This document shows positions 8,283-17,851 of a stretch of 64,000 nt of DNA, piece after piece (within the stretch, counting starts at the first letter, position 1; every line of letters begins with the position of its first letter). The translations under genes and the position numbers were made by a program. Source of the stretch: Planctomycetota bacterium (GTDB taxonomy: Bacteria > Planctomycetota > Planctomycetia > Planctomycetales > Planctomycetaceae); NCBI GenBank assembly GCA_030836185.1, contig JAURQH010000031.1, forward strand, positions 1 to 64,000, given 5' to 3'. Under the pieces are notes generated by a model, which saw only the letters and a program-made list of their open reading frames with translations, ran no database searches and was not told the DNA's origin.

Positions 8283-8412
8283 GTGAGTCGCGTCGAGATT
8301 CTTGACCATCCAGCACTCTTGTGATTGACACATTGAGTCAAAACCGGGAAGTTATACATCCACCGGGTGTGTTCGCCCCGTGATTGATGTCTGATGACTG
8401 CGAAGGACCGCC

Positions 8413-10305
8413 ATGACTGATGCTGCGACACCACTTCTCGAAATCAACGGCCTGACAACTCGTTTCCGTACGGATGACGAAACGGTAACGGCGGTCGATG
8501 ATTTGAGTCTGACCATTCGCGAGGGGCAGACACTCGGCTTGGTGGGCGAATCCGGCTCGGGGAAGTCGGTCACTTCCTATAGTATCATGCGTTTGTTGCC
8601 TGCCTCTTCGGGGAGCATTGACGCGGGCGAGATTTCTTTGTTTGGTAAAGATCTCGTTCAATTGCCGATGTCCGACATGAGAAATGTACGGGGCAAATCG
8701 ATCAGCATGATCTTTCAGGAGCCGGGTACTTCGCTGAACCCGGTCTTCAAAGTCGGCAAACAGGTGATGGAGCCGATGATTCTTCATCAAGGCTACACCG
8801 AAGAAGCTGCCCGCAAACGGGCGATTGAACTTTTTGACGAAGTGGGGATTCCCGAGCCCGAACGTCGCGTCGATAGTTTTCCGCATGAGATGTCGGGCGG
8901 ACAAAAACAGCGTGTCATGATTGCGATGGCTTTGAGCTGTAATCCCAAACTGTTGATCGCCGATGAACCGACCACCGCGCTCGATGTCACAATCCAAATG
9001 CAGATTCTGGACTTGATTCGCAACTTACGAGACGAGCGGGGAATGTCGATTTTGTTTATCACACACGATTTAGGTGTGATTGCCGAGATCGCCGACGAAG
9101 TGGCCGTGATGTTTCAAGGCAAGCTGGTCGAACAAAACACGATTGAAGAGATATTCACGAATCCTCAGCATCCTTATACCAAAGGACTGCTCGCCTGCCG
9201 ACCGAAACTCGATACTGAAATGAAACGCCTGCCGACGGTCGGTGATTTCATGGAAGCCGACAAGCAACCCGATGGCAGCTTTGAAATCATCGAAAAACCG
9301 ATGACTGACAAGCGGCTCGCCGAATTGATGAACCGAGGGCGCGGTCGGTATCTACATACCAAAAGTGAGATTGTCACTTTGGGTTATAAGCCGGAAGAAT
9401 TAACCCTGCATGAAGACGACAAGTTCGTGGAAGAGGGAGCCTCTCCGCTGCTGACTGTCGATCAGTTTCAAGTCTATTATCCGATCAAGTCTGGCATTCT
9501 ACGCAAGACGACCGACTATGTTCGTGCAGTCGATGATGTCAGCTTTCACGTGCATAAGGGGCAGACCCTGGGGCTCGTGGGAGAGTCGGGCTGCGGAAAG
9601 ACAACGGCAGGCCGGGCGATTCTCAAGCTGATCCCCATCACGGGCGGAACGGTCACTTACGAGGGACAAGACATCACTCCGATGAGTCGGAAAGAATTTC
9701 TTCCCTTCCGTCGCAAGATGCAAATCATCTTTCAGGATCCGTATAACTCGTTGAATCCTCGCATGACTGTAGAGACGATGCTGATGGAAGCCATGCGGGT
9801 TCACAAATTGGGAGACAACAATCCCGACCGTCGCAATCGTGCCGCCCAACTCCTCGAAGAAGTGGGCCTGTTGAGCGAACACCTGCTGCGATATCCACAT
9901 GAGTTCTCCGGTGGTCAACGACAACGGCTTTGCATCGCTCGCGCCTTGGCGGTTGAACCCGAATTTATCATCTGTGATGAATCGGTCTCAGCACTCGATG
10001 TCTCAGTGCAGGCACAAGTGTTAAATCTACTCAAGGACTTGCAGGAAGATCGAGGGCTTACTTACATCTTCATCAGTCACGATTTAAGTGTTGTCAAATT
10101 CATGTCCGACATGATGGCCGTGATGCAGGCGGGGAAGATTGTTGAATTCGGGCCTTCGGAAGAAATTTATCGCTCGCCACAAAACGAGTACACCGAAAGG
10201 CTAATTGAATCGATTCCTAAGGACTCGATTGAGAATATCCGCAAACGCCAACATGACCGGAAAGAGGCTCTGGCCAAACGACTTACAGCAGATGCTTCTC
10301 GATAA
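8413..10305 (+). CDS. Fused oligopeptide/dipeptide ABC transporter ATP-binding protein (DppD-DppF type)
   Basis: 630 aa with two ABC modules in tandem. The first has Walker [10 protein letters not shown]-loop [10 protein letters not shown], signature MSGGQKQR and Walker [13 protein letters not shown]. The second has [27 protein letters not shown] and [12 protein letters not shown]; the Asp-Glu-Ser variant there is a mild departure from DEP. Oligopeptide family C-terminal extensions ([11 protein letters not shown] and [11 protein letters not shown]) are present after each. Fused forms resemble E. coli YejF. It energises uptake of peptides or related solutes. No permease or binding protein is encoded next to it, so partner genes must be elsewhere. 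Confidence 0.93.
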   Translation: MTDAATPLLEINGLTTRFRTDDETVTAVDDLSLTIREGQTLGLVGESGSGKSVTSYSIMRLLPASSGSIDAGEISLFGKDLVQLPMSDMRNVRGKSISMIFQEPGTSLNPVFKVGKQVMEPMILHQGYTEEAARKRAIELFDEVGIPEPERRVDSFPHEMSGGQKQRVMIAMALSCNPKLLIADEPTTALDVTIQMQILDLIRNLRDERGMSILFITHDLGVIAEIADEVAVMFQGKLVEQNTIEEIFTNPQHPYTKGLLACRPKLDTEMKRLPTVGDFMEADKQPDGSFEIIEKPMTDKRLAELMNRGRGRYLHTKSEIVTLGYKPEELTLHEDDKFVEEGASPLLTVDQFQVYYPIKSGILRKTTDYVRAVDDVSFHVHKGQTLGLVGESGCGKTTAGRAILKLIPITGGTVTYEGQDITPMSRKEFLPFRRKMQIIFQDPYNSLNPRMTVETMLMEAMRVHKLGDNNPDRRNRAAQLLEEVGLLSEHLLRYPHEFSGGQRQRLCIARALAVEPEFIICDESVSALDVSVQAQVLNLLKDLQEDRGLTYIFISHDLSVVKFMSDMMAVMQAGKIVEFGPSEEIYRSPQNEYTERLIESIPKDSIENIRKRQHDRKEALAKRLTADASR

Positions 10306-10340
10306 AACTCAGGCGTGTTTTGTGATCGTGCGCACACTTT

Positions 10341-10369
10341 TGTTGACGACTTCTCCATAACCCTCTAAA
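10341..10369 (+). promoter_or_regulatory. Sigma-70-like promoter of the Cys-rich gene pair
   Basis: TTGACG, a 17-base spacer and TAAAAT, five of six matches in each box. It starts 36 bases after the ABC ATPase stop and lies 45 bases before the ATG at 10415. Confidence 0.6.
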
Positions 10370-10414
10370 ATAGAAGTATCAAACAGTTCGTGTTCGAGAG
10401 TCGTATTAATTGGT

Positions 10415-10906
10415 ATGAGACACATCTTGCGACAATTTGGCATCGCATTTCTGACCATCGCGATGGTTGTGTCTCCCGTTGTGGCCGGAGTTGCCGAGAG
10501 CTGCAGTTGCTCGTCGGGTACTTCGAGTTGCTGCGATACGACAGTTGGTTCTTCTTGTTGTGTATCTTCTGGCCCTCTTGCGGAACAGGCCAGTTGTTGT
10601 GCATCAAAGATGAAATTAACGACCACTTCGAGTTACTGCCAGCAGTCACTTTTGAGTCGCGTCAGCAATAACAATGAAGGCTCGACGGATCCGTGTGAGT
10701 CTTGCAGTTCTTGCCAGAGAACCACTCCTGCCGAACAACCTCTTTCACAAGGTCAATACGACGAGACATTGCAACAACTCGTCAATGCGACCAGCTTACC
10801 AAGTCTTGATGTCGTTCCTGTCATCACTTGGTGTTCTCACGATGAAGTACAGCGACCCAGTTCTGAAAGACCGGCTCGCGTTTTATTCTCCGTTTGGCTG
10901 AATTAA
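10415..10906 (+). CDS. Cys-rich secreted protein of unknown function
   Basis: 163 aa. A signal peptide (FGIAFLTIAMVVSPVVAGVA) is followed by a cysteine-dense region with CSCSSGTSSCC, SSCC, SCCASK and CESCSSC. The second half has few Cys and reads as ordinary polar sequence ending in VLFSVWLN. The CC and CxC pairs suggest thiol-rich metal binding, or structural disulfides if exported; that is inference. No known family was recognised. It heads a likely transcript with the smaller Cys-rich gene 78 bases downstream. No Shine-Dalgarno is obvious before the ATG. Confidence 0.6.
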   Translation: MRHILRQFGIAFLTIAMVVSPVVAGVAESCSCSSGTSSCCDTTVGSSCCVSSGPLAEQASCCASKMKLTTTSSYCQQSLLSRVSNNNEGSTDPCESCSSCQRTTPAEQPLSQGQYDETLQQLVNATSLPSLDVVPVITWCSHDEVQRPSSERPARVLFSVWLN

Positions 10907-10917
10907 CGGCATCGCTC

Positions 10918-10937
10918 CCCTTCAGGCTATTGAAGGG
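10918..10937 (+). promoter_or_regulatory. Small hairpin between the two Cys-rich genes
   Basis: CCCTTCA pairs with TGAAGGG over a six-base loop. There is no long T run after it, so it is more likely a processing or attenuation element than a full terminator. Confidence 0.35.
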
Positions 10938-10984
10938 ATATTTGCTGATGCGTTATTTCAAGTTCAAATTTTCAGGAGAATAAT

Positions 10985-11179
10985 ATGTTAACTAAAATTG
11001 CTTTAACTCTGGCTGCATCCGTCATGTTCACAGGCGGAGCACTCATTGCCAACTACGACGCCTGCTGTTGTGGTGCAGAGTGTGAATGTGCTGTCTGTGT
11101 CTGTGCAGAAACTGGTTGTGATTGTGATGGTTCCTGCTGTGCAGGTGGCTGTTGCAATACGGGTTGCTGTGACAAATAA
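10985..11179 (+). CDS. Small metallothionein-like Cys-rich exported peptide
   Basis: 64 aa. After an N-terminal signal-like segment (LTLAASVMFTGGALIA), almost every second or third residue is Cys: CCCGAECECAVCVCAET then CDCDGSCCAGGCCNTGCC. About 18 cysteines occur in 40 residues. No aromatic or histidine residues are in the Cys-rich part, as in metallothioneins, but the apparent export signal is unusual for that class. AGGAGA stands six bases before the ATG. A strong terminator follows. Likely role, by inference, is thiol metal binding at the cell surface or in the periplasm. Confidence 0.72.
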   Translation: MLTKIALTLAASVMFTGGALIANYDACCCGAECECAVCVCAETGCDCDGSCCAGGCCNTGCCDK

Positions 11180-11211
11180 GTCTGCCATGACTTTTTGATG
11201 TCTTGAATGGT

Positions 11212-11247
11212 CCCTTTCGACACAGTCTGTCGGAAGGGGTTTTTTTT
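11212..11247 (+). terminator. Rho-independent terminator of the Cys-rich gene pair
   Basis: CCCTTTCGACA pairs with TGTCGGAAGGG (11 bp with one G-U pair), followed by eight T residues. Confidence 0.9.
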
Positions 11248-11356
11248 GCGCGATTTCTGGGAGTTAGGGCCAGATATTGTCTCGTTTATCACACATATTC
11301 ATGTTAATTTAGGGGCTTCACACAATTTCACTTGGATACGATGAGGAGTCCACACG

Positions 11357-12040
11357 ATGAAGCAACTGATGATTTGCCTGGGACTGGCTGTCGCCATGTC
11401 TGTCTCGACCACTTCTATTGAAGCACAAAACTGTTGGACAAATATGTTCAATGGCAAAGATCTGACCGGCTGGACACAGAGAAATGGTACCGCGACTTAT
11501 GTTGTCGAAAACGGCACGATCAAGGGAACAACCACCGAAGGCAGTCCCAACTCGTTCCTCTGTTCTGACAAGCTCTACAGTGACTTTGAACTTCAGTTCG
11601 AGGTGATGGTGCATGACAGTTTGAACTCGGGATGTCAGATTCGCTCACAAACCAAAGACACTCCCACCGGACGTGTCAACGGACCGCAAGTCGAGATTGA
11701 AGCAGGACCAGCGGAAGCCGGTTATGTGTACGGAGAAGCGACCGGAGGCGGCTGGCTCACTCCCGCAGATCGCCTTAAGAAAACCGACGCCATGAAGAAT
11801 GGTGAGTGGAATCATTTTCGCATCAAAGCGGTCGGGCCACACATTCAGACCTGGATCAATGGTCAACAAATCGAAGATCTGCATCTGATCGAAGACTTGA
11901 AGAAGAATCCCAAGCTCGAAGGTGAAGCGTTCATGAAGCAATACAAAGAAGGCTTCATCGGACTGCAAGTTCACGGCATCAAAAAGGGAGACGGCCCCTA
12001 TTGGGTCAAATGGCGGAACATCAAAATCCGAGAGTTATAA
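11357..12040 (+). CDS. DUF1080 (3-keto-disaccharide hydrolase-like) secreted protein
   Basis: 227 aa. A signal peptide (LGLAVAMSVSTTSIEA) precedes one DUF1080 beta-jelly-roll domain with FNGKDLTGWTQ, VENGTIKGTT, YSDFELQFEV, GCQIRSQ, GEWNHFRIKAVGPHIQTWING and GFIGLQVHG blocks. DUF1080 proteins are expanded in planctomycetes, and some members hydrolyse 3-keto-glycosides; activity here is inferred from family. GGAG lies before the start. It is monocistronic, with a terminator after it. Confidence 0.88.
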   Translation: MKQLMICLGLAVAMSVSTTSIEAQNCWTNMFNGKDLTGWTQRNGTATYVVENGTIKGTTTEGSPNSFLCSDKLYSDFELQFEVMVHDSLNSGCQIRSQTKDTPTGRVNGPQVEIEAGPAEAGYVYGEATGGGWLTPADRLKKTDAMKNGEWNHFRIKAVGPHIQTWINGQQIEDLHLIEDLKKNPKLEGEAFMKQYKEGFIGLQVHGIKKGDGPYWVKWRNIKIREL

Positions 12041-12063
12041 GCACTTATTGTGAACCAACGAAA

Positions 12064-12100
12064 AACGGGGAGCCGACCAATCATCGGTTCCCCGTTCTTT
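12064..12100 (+). terminator. Bidirectional-looking terminator after the DUF1080 gene
   Basis: AACGGGGAGCCGA pairs with TCGGTTCCCCGTT with one mismatch, followed by CTTT. It lies between the convergent DUF1080 and PH-domain genes, and A residues on its left side would give a U tract for minus-strand transcripts. Confidence 0.75.
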
Positions 12101-12118
12101 ATGCGCTCGTCAATTCAA

Positions 12119-12595
12119 TTAAACCGTTCCCAACCTGCGGCGTTGTTCTTCAATAATCGAATGAACTTTATGCGGGTCGGGAATTCCTTTGGCGATGATT
12201 TCGATGTCGGCTTGACCACCGCTGGAGATATTGACGGTTCCGACGTTCATGATCCGTTGAAAGAATGATTGCTGAATTTGGACATTGCGAACATCAGAAT
12301 GCCAAAGTTCATTGGTCGATTTTGATAAAATTCCTCGTTCAATCGTCGTTCCCTCATTGGTGACAATCAAAGTGGTCCCCTTTGTTTTCAGCCACCATTG
12401 CGCAAATATAATCAAAGCAATACCCGAGGCAATCATCGTGAACGGGCCACCAAATGGGATTGCCGCAAACCCACCAATGAGCAGGATCAGCGTCAGTAGA
12501 AAACCAGCGGGCTGATTTTTGAACATCGCAGGGTGCTCGCGAAAGAGTTCGACTTCTTGAGCCGGTTGGTTAGAGGAGGCAGAAGAATCGTTCAT
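12119..12595 (-). CDS. Bacterial PH domain membrane protein
   Basis: 158 aa from the chosen ATG at 12595 (MNDSSASS); a longer frame opens at 12646, but its extra 17 residues look unlike a protein start. Two adjacent hydrophobic segments (FLLTLILLIGGFAAIPFGG and MIASGIALIIFAQWWL) are followed by a bPH2-type domain: LIVTNEGTTIERGILSKSTNELWHSDVRNVQIQQSFFQR in outline, then VGTVNISSGGQADIEI. The family (DUF304 group) is membrane-linked with unknown role. It faces the DUF1080 gene across a shared terminator. Confidence 0.82.
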   Translation of the reverse strand: MNDSSASSNQPAQEVELFREHPAMFKNQPAGFLLTLILLIGGFAAIPFGGPFTMIASGIALIIFAQWWLKTKGTTLIVTNEGTTIERGILSKSTNELWHSDVRNVQIQQSFFQRIMNVGTVNISSGGQADIEIIAKGIPDPHKVHSIIEEQRRRLGTV

Positions 12596-12723
12596 GTCAA
12601 GATGTCCATGCTGAAAAGAGTAGATCCGAATATTCTTAGCATGCAACGAAACAGGTCAGGTGTCAAAGCGCCATTGGAGAAACTTCTCCACAATCCGACT
12701 TGTCGAGTTCAGGCCATGAATGC

Positions 12724-12752
12724 TTGAAAACAGGGTTTTCAACTGGTATTCT
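12724..12752 (+). promoter_or_regulatory. Sigma-70-like promoter of the isocitrate dehydrogenase gene
   Basis: TTGAAA, a 17-base spacer and TATTCT, located 47 bases before the ATG at 12800. Confidence 0.45.
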
Positions 12753-12799
12753 GCGTTTCCACAATTCCTACAATCATTCAACGAGCGAAGCGAAATACT

Positions 12800-13981
12800 A
12801 TGTACAAAATCACTTTGGTGACCGGTGACGGTGTTGGCCCCGAAATCGCGGAAGCCACTAAAAAATGTCTGGATGCGACCGGCGTCAAACTCGATTGGGA
12901 TATCCAGGACTGTGGAATTGAAGTGATTGAAGCCGAGGGGGGAGTTCCTCCTCGCGTTCTCGAATCGATCAAAGCGAACGATTGTGCGATCAAAGCCCCG
13001 ATTACGACACCCATCGGCAAAGGTTTCCGCAGCGTCAATGTCTACCTTCGTCAGGAACTGGGCCTCTATGCCTGTGTTCGTCCTTGCAAGCTCTACAAGG
13101 GAGTCCGCTCGTACTTTTCTGGTAGTAATGTCGACATTGTTTTGATTCGCGAGAACACAGAAGACCTTTACGCGGGTGTTGAGTTCAAAGCCGGCGAACC
13201 GAGTACCAGCGAGCTGATCGGCAAAATTAACGAATTTGCCACTGGACGAAAAATCTCCACAGGTCTCGACACCACCGGAGTCAGCATCAAGCCGATGTCT
13301 TACGAAGGAACGCGTGACATCGCCAATTACGCATTCAATTATGCGATGACTCGCAAGCGTCAGAGCGTCACATCAGTCTGCAAGGCGAACATCATGAAGT
13401 TCACCGACGGCCTGTGGTACGACGAGACACGCGCTGTGGCATTGGCCTACGACGCCAAGTTTGAATGGCCCGACCTCGCAGATGGAGTTTCTGCTGATCC
13501 CGTTCTTGCCGGAAAAGTTGAGAGTTCTAATGGAGCGGTCGAATACAATGAACGACTTATCGACAATATGTGCATGCAACTGGTGCAGAAGCCAGAATTG
13601 TACGATGTTATTGTGACCTCGAACCTGTACGGCGACATTCTGAGTGACCTATGTGCCGGACTTGTCGGCGGTCTCGGTGTCGCACCGGGAGCCAACATCG
13701 GCCATGAAGGGGCCGTCTTTGAGGCGACACACGGCTCGGCTCCGAAGTACAAAGGACAAAACAAGGTCAACCCAACGGCATTAATCCTCTCTGGCAAGTT
13801 GATGCTCGAACATTTAGGTGAGCATGAAGCCGCCGACAAACTGGAACGAGCGGTTGCCGCCATTATCGAAGAAGGCAAAGATGTCACTTACGATATGAAA
13901 GATGATCGCAACGATCCCACTGCTGTCGGAACTCAGGAGATGGCCGAAGCGATTTGCCAGAAAATGGGCGAACTTGGATAA
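12800..13981 (+). CDS. NAD-type isocitrate/isopropylmalate dehydrogenase family protein (probable isocitrate dehydrogenase)
   Basis: 393 aa. Family blocks in order: [13 protein letters not shown] at the N terminus, [18 protein letters not shown] with substrate-binding arginines, [43 protein letters not shown] with the catalytic lysine, and [13 protein letters not shown] with metal-binding aspartates, then [10 protein letters not shown]. The [10 protein letters not shown] segment matches NAD-dependent isocitrate dehydrogenase better than LeuB. It would oxidatively decarboxylate isocitrate to 2-oxoglutarate in the TCA cycle. The cofactor assignment is inferred from family resemblance. Confidence 0.9.
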   Translation: MYKITLVTGDGVGPEIAEATKKCLDATGVKLDWDIQDCGIEVIEAEGGVPPRVLESIKANDCAIKAPITTPIGKGFRSVNVYLRQELGLYACVRPCKLYKGVRSYFSGSNVDIVLIRENTEDLYAGVEFKAGEPSTSELIGKINEFATGRKISTGLDTTGVSIKPMSYEGTRDIANYAFNYAMTRKRQSVTSVCKANIMKFTDGLWYDETRAVALAYDAKFEWPDLADGVSADPVLAGKVESSNGAVEYNERLIDNMCMQLVQKPELYDVIVTSNLYGDILSDLCAGLVGGLGVAPGANIGHEGAVFEATHGSAPKYKGQNKVNPTALILSGKLMLEHLGEHEAADKLERAVAAIIEEGKDVTYDMKDDRNDPTAVGTQEMAEAICQKMGELG

Positions 13982-14090
13982 TTTCCTTTCGAGGAAACAA
14001 TCTCTGCTACAATTTGAAGCCGTGATGAATAAGGGAGCGCTCCCTGAATTTGTCGCGGCTTCATTGTGTTTAAGACTCACGGAGATCTTC

Positions 14091-14456
14091 ATGACAGGCT
14101 TTATCGACCTTGATTCCGTTCCGACCATTGAGCCGATTCCCGGCTGCAAAATGCGGACTCCTTTCGGCGAAAACCTCATGCTCTCTTATTTGGAGTTTGA
14201 AGAGGGGGCCGAAATTCCGCTGCACGATCATCCTCATGAACAGGGAGGCATTCTTGTCTCGGGAAAAATGGAGTTACAAATTGGCTCAGAAACTCGGCAG
14301 GTTGAACCAGGTGGCATGTACCTGATTCCTCCCAATGTACCTCACCGTGCGAAAGCCATCGGTGGGCCGGCGGTTGTGCTTGACTGTTTTAGCCCCGTGC
14401 GGGAGGATTATGCAGAGATGGTCAACAAGTACATTCCCACAAAGGATGATGTATGA
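14091..14456 (+). CDS. Cupin domain protein
   Basis: 121 aa from the ATG at 14091, which has GGAG seven bases upstream; the frame is open further left but without support. It is a single cupin beta-barrel: IPLHDHPHEQGGILVSGKM gives the first motif with two His and a Glu, and PGGMYLIPPNVPHRAKA gives the second with the fourth metal-ligand His. Small cupins of this type are metal-binding enzymes or sensors with undefined substrates. The stop overlaps the start of the esterase gene by ATGA, so the two are translationally coupled. Confidence 0.85.
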   Translation: MTGFIDLDSVPTIEPIPGCKMRTPFGENLMLSYLEFEEGAEIPLHDHPHEQGGILVSGKMELQIGSETRQVEPGGMYLIPPNVPHRAKAIGGPAVVLDCFSPVREDYAEMVNKYIPTKDDV

Positions 14457-15331
14457 CTCGTTTATTGATCTTGGCAGTTCTGGCTCTGAATCTGATCTCC
14501 GCCGAGTCATTTGCGGCGGAAACAACTGTCCGTCGGGATATTGAATACGCGACCGTCGATGATCATCGGCTATTGCTCGACTTGTACCTTCCCGACCGCG
14601 AAGGGCCGCATCCCGTCATTGTGTGGGTACATGGAGGGGCTTGGCGAGCAGGTTCCAAAAAAAGTATGCCTCTCGATGAATTAGTTAATATTGGCTATGC
14701 CGTCGCGAGTGTTGACTATCGACTTTCACCAGTGGCTCCGTTTCCTGCACAGGTTCACGACATCAAAGCCGCAATTCGTTTTTTGAGAGCCAAGTCAGAA
14801 GAGTACGGCTTGAACACAGAACGGATTGCCATCGCAGGTGCTTCGGCAGGCGGGCATCTTGCCGCACTTGTCGGGGTCACGAATGGCAGTGATTATCATG
14901 AAGGCAACGTCGGCGAGCACCTCGATCAAGCTTCTGACGTGGCGGCCATTATTGATATGTACGGTCCCACCAACTTCTTGACGATCCTCAAACAATCGAC
15001 ACCGCACGGCTTGGGAGTTCGCATTCCCGCGTTGCAATTGTTGTTAAGGAAACAGCCAACAGATGATCCCGTTTTTGCCAAGCTTGCCAGTCCGGTTTAC
15101 CACATCGACTCGGCTGACCCTCCCTTGCTACTCATTCATGGTGTTCAGGATCCTCAAGTCCCTATTTCGCAATCACTCGAACTCCACGGACACTATCAAC
15201 ACGTGGGGCGTTCAGTTCATCTTCATCTGATCTATGATGGTGTGCACGGCGGGCCAAGTTTTACCGATCCCACACGCATCAAATTGATGGACACGTTTTT
15301 ATCACCCATTTTTTTTGCAACTGAGAAATAA
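14453..15331 (+). CDS. Secreted alpha/beta hydrolase (esterase/lipase, BD-FAE-like)
   Basis: 292 aa. A signal peptide (MTRLLILAVLALNLISAESF) is followed by an alpha/beta hydrolase core: oxyanion motif VWVHGGAWRAGSK, nucleophile elbow AGASAGGHLAA with the catalytic Ser, Asp in HGVQDPQVP and His in YDGVHGG. This layout matches the carbohydrate-esterase-like hydrolases common in planctomycetes. The substrate is unknown; export suggests action on external polymers or esters. It overlaps the cupin gene by four bases, and lpxK begins 11 bases after its stop. Confidence 0.88.
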   Translation: MTRLLILAVLALNLISAESFAAETTVRRDIEYATVDDHRLLLDLYLPDREGPHPVIVWVHGGAWRAGSKKSMPLDELVNIGYAVASVDYRLSPVAPFPAQVHDIKAAIRFLRAKSEEYGLNTERIAIAGASAGGHLAALVGVTNGSDYHEGNVGEHLDQASDVAAIIDMYGPTNFLTILKQSTPHGLGVRIPALQLLLRKQPTDDPVFAKLASPVYHIDSADPPLLLIHGVQDPQVPISQSLELHGHYQHVGRSVHLHLIYDGVHGGPSFTDPTRIKLMDTFLSPIFFATEK

Positions 15332-15342
15332 TACGGATACTC

Positions 15343-16401
15343 ATGGCAACGGACGCCTTTCTCTCCATTATCTCTGGCAAACAGCGAGGTTTGCTCGCTG
15401 CTTGTCTGCGAGGAGTTCTGCATCCAGTTTCCTACGCCTATGGATTTGTCGTGCGTGTGAGGAACGCTCTTTTCGATTCAGGTCTCAAAAAGTCATATGC
15501 TGTTCCGGTCAAAGTGATCTCGATTGGTAATCTGACAACCGGAGGGACCGGGAAAACACCAGTCGTTGCAGAGATCGCGAATCGACTGACAAAACAGGGC
15601 GTGAAAACCGGACTTCTCAGTCGAGGCTATCGCTCTCTCTCAACAGGGGAGAACGACGAGAAGATGGTACTCGATCGACTTTGCCCCGGAATCTCACATT
15701 GGCAAAACCCCGACCGTGTTGCCGGTGCACTTCAGGCCAAGGCAGAAGATCCAGAGCTGAAGGCATTGGTTCTCGATGATGCTTTCCAACACCGAAGAAT
15801 TCAACGCGATCTTGATCTCGTTTTGATAGATGCGACCAATCCTTGGGGTTACGGCTATCAATTGCCACGCGGGTTGTTGCGTGAATCGAAGGCGGCACTC
15901 AAGCGAGCGGATTTGATTGTTGTCACTCGTGCCGACCTGGTTGAGGCGGATGAGTTATCGACTCTGAAACAGCAAATCAAAAACATCGTCCCGGAAGTGC
16001 CTCTCGTCATCTCTCGATTTGTCGCGTCAGGCTGGCTGACCTTGGATGGTCGTGAATTACCATTGGAAGACATTACGTCTTCACCCCTGACTGCTTGCTG
16101 TGGGATCGGAAATCCTGAGAACTTTCGGAACACTCTGACCGCAGTAAATTGCTTTGTGAAATCGTTCCTGGCGTTCCCCGATCACCATCATTACGACGAA
16201 AATGACATTAAGGCATTGGGCGGTGTTCTCAAGCAAGACCAAACCGACACGCTAGTGATGACGCTCAAAGATCTGGTCAAGTTCCCGGCAGACGCTCTTC
16301 CCGGCATCACGGTTGCCGCACTGCTGATCGAATGGGACATTCTTGAAGGAGAAGAATTGCTTGACGAGCTACTAAGCATAGCCGGTGCAGAATTGCAATA
16401 A
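15343..16401 (+). CDS. lpxK: Tetraacyldisaccharide 4'-kinase LpxK
   Basis: 352 aa, the normal LpxK length. The Walker A region VISIGNLTTGGTGKTPVV lies near residue 55-72, followed by LLSRGYRS, VLDDAFQHRRIQRDLDLVLIDA and the later FPDHHHYDEND block. LpxK phosphorylates the 4' position of the lipid A precursor at the inner membrane, so the host makes lipid A-type lipopolysaccharide, as known for planctomycetes. It lies 11 bases after the esterase gene and probably shares its transcript. Confidence 0.95.
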   Translation: MATDAFLSIISGKQRGLLAACLRGVLHPVSYAYGFVVRVRNALFDSGLKKSYAVPVKVISIGNLTTGGTGKTPVVAEIANRLTKQGVKTGLLSRGYRSLSTGENDEKMVLDRLCPGISHWQNPDRVAGALQAKAEDPELKALVLDDAFQHRRIQRDLDLVLIDATNPWGYGYQLPRGLLRESKAALKRADLIVVTRADLVEADELSTLKQQIKNIVPEVPLVISRFVASGWLTLDGRELPLEDITSSPLTACCGIGNPENFRNTLTAVNCFVKSFLAFPDHHHYDENDIKALGGVLKQDQTDTLVMTLKDLVKFPADALPGITVAALLIEWDILEGEELLDELLSIAGAELQ

Positions 16402-16438
16402 AAAACCGACCTGTTCCACAAGAGTGAATCAGGTCGGT
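16400..16438 (-). terminator. Rho-independent terminator of the DUF1501 operon
   Basis: On the minus strand ACCGACCTG pairs with CAGGTCGGT over a 16-base loop and is followed by six T residues, which overlap the lpxK stop codon. It lies 42 bases after the DUF1501 stop. Confidence 0.85.
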
Positions 16439-16479
16439 GAGTGAATGCTCAACATCAACTGTTCTATGAAATCTCTTTC

Positions 16480-17796
16480 TTATGAGAAGAGTTGAGGAAT
16501 TGGTAGGCCGTTACGAACAATCATGATTGGTCGACCTGTGGCTGTGTGATATTCTTTCTCATAATTGATGCCCATCGCGTGATACAACGAGGCGGCTGCA
16601 TCATCGGGTGTGAGTCCATCGTTGAGCGGACCAGTTGCTTTATCATCCGATTCACCGATGACTTGGCCACCCTGAATCCCACCACCCGCCATCAGCATGA
16701 ACATGCAGCGAGGGTAGTGATCGCGGCCAGGGCTTGGATCACGATCATTGATTTTTGGAGTACGACCAAATTCACCCGTCACAATAACGGCTGTCGTTTC
16801 CAGTAAACCACGTTCTTCTAAACCGACCAGTAACGCCGAGACGGCTTCGTCCAGTGGGGGAAGTTGTCGATCTTTCAACCGCTCCCAGTTCGTGTTGTGG
16901 GTGTCCCATCCACCGTAGGTGAGAGTCACAAAACGTGTCCCCGCTTCGACCAGACGGAGAGCCAGCAAAGCGGAACCACCTAACTGAGATTTTCCGAATT
17001 TGTCACTGAACGAATCCGATTCTTGAGAGATATCGAACGCTTTTTTGGCGGTTGGCGATGTCATGACGTTGTACGCCTTTTGCCCAAACTCATCGAGCCC
17101 TTCAATCAACTGACTCGACTTTTCAAATCCCTTGAATGCCACATCAAGGTTTCCGAGCAATTGCTCACGCCGACGAGCTTCATTCAAGGCATTTTCGCTA
17201 TCAATCGAAACTCCTCGAACCGTAAACCGTTGACCAACCTTGGGATTCGCTGCGGTGTTCAGTGGGTTATATTTCACACCCAAAAAACCACCCGCCATAT
17301 TTGTCCGAGGAACGGCTACAAACGGAGGTAAATCAGTCGGGGCAGAAAGCTCGTTTGTGACCACAGATCCAATGGATGGATACTGCAATGATGGGAGAGG
17401 GCGATTCCCCGACATCACATATTCTTGCCCCAATGCGTGAGCCGCGAGAGTGTGCGAAATACCTCGTAAAATGGCAAATTTGTCAGCACACTGAGCAAGC
17501 TTGGGAAGGTGCTCCGAGAACTCGATTCCCGGCACATTGGTTTTGATCGGGTTGAATTCACCGCGATATTCTTTAGGAGCGTTCGGTTTGAGATCGAACG
17601 TGTCCATGTGCGATGGTCCACCAGTCAGATTGATAAAGATGGCCGATGTTGCCTTGCCGGGCAAAACTTTGCCGTTGGCTGAGGCGAATGCTTCTGCTCG
17701 TAGCATGCCGGCGAGTGTGAGACCGGTCGTGCCAAGAACACCCATTTTGACTGCATCGCGGCGAGTCATTCCATCACAGGTTCGAGATTGACGCAT
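16480..17796 (-). CDS. DUF1501 domain protein
   Basis: 438 aa. The N terminus has a Tat-like signal (TRRDAVKMGVLGTTGLTLAG). The body is a DUF1501 protein of alkaline-phosphatase-superfamily fold: IFINLTGGPSHMDTFD, VPGIEFSEHLPKLA, FVTLTYGGWDTHNTNWERLK, VIVTGEFGRTPKIN and GRDHYPRCM. These proteins are massively expanded in planctomycetes and nearly always sit beside DUF1549/DUF1553 cytochrome-like proteins, as here (gene immediately upstream). Function is unknown; a link to extracellular polymer breakdown is proposed from context in the phylum. Last gene of the sigma-factor run. Confidence 0.93.
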   Translation of the reverse strand: MRQSRTCDGMTRRDAVKMGVLGTTGLTLAGMLRAEAFASANGKVLPGKATSAIFINLTGGPSHMDTFDLKPNAPKEYRGEFNPIKTNVPGIEFSEHLPKLAQCADKFAILRGISHTLAAHALGQEYVMSGNRPLPSLQYPSIGSVVTNELSAPTDLPPFVAVPRTNMAGGFLGVKYNPLNTAANPKVGQRFTVRGVSIDSENALNEARRREQLLGNLDVAFKGFEKSSQLIEGLDEFGQKAYNVMTSPTAKKAFDISQESDSFSDKFGKSQLGGSALLALRLVEAGTRFVTLTYGGWDTHNTNWERLKDRQLPPLDEAVSALLVGLEERGLLETTAVIVTGEFGRTPKINDRDPSPGRDHYPRCMFMLMAGGGIQGGQVIGESDDKATGPLNDGLTPDDAAASLYHAMGINYEKEYHTATGRPIMIVRNGLPIPQLFS

Positions 17797-17851
17797 TATC
17801 GAATTCCTTCAATTGGGAAATATGTTTTGAATCTGTCTGCTGATAAGTCAA

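Noticed and set aside
8338-8997. 219-codon minus-strand open frame over the ABC ATPase start
   Set aside because: It is antisense to conserved Walker motifs and shows no family features.
13983-13998. TTTCC-TTTCGAGG-type small hairpin after the isocitrate dehydrogenase gene
   Set aside because: Stem of about five to seven pairs with no T run; too weak to call a terminator.
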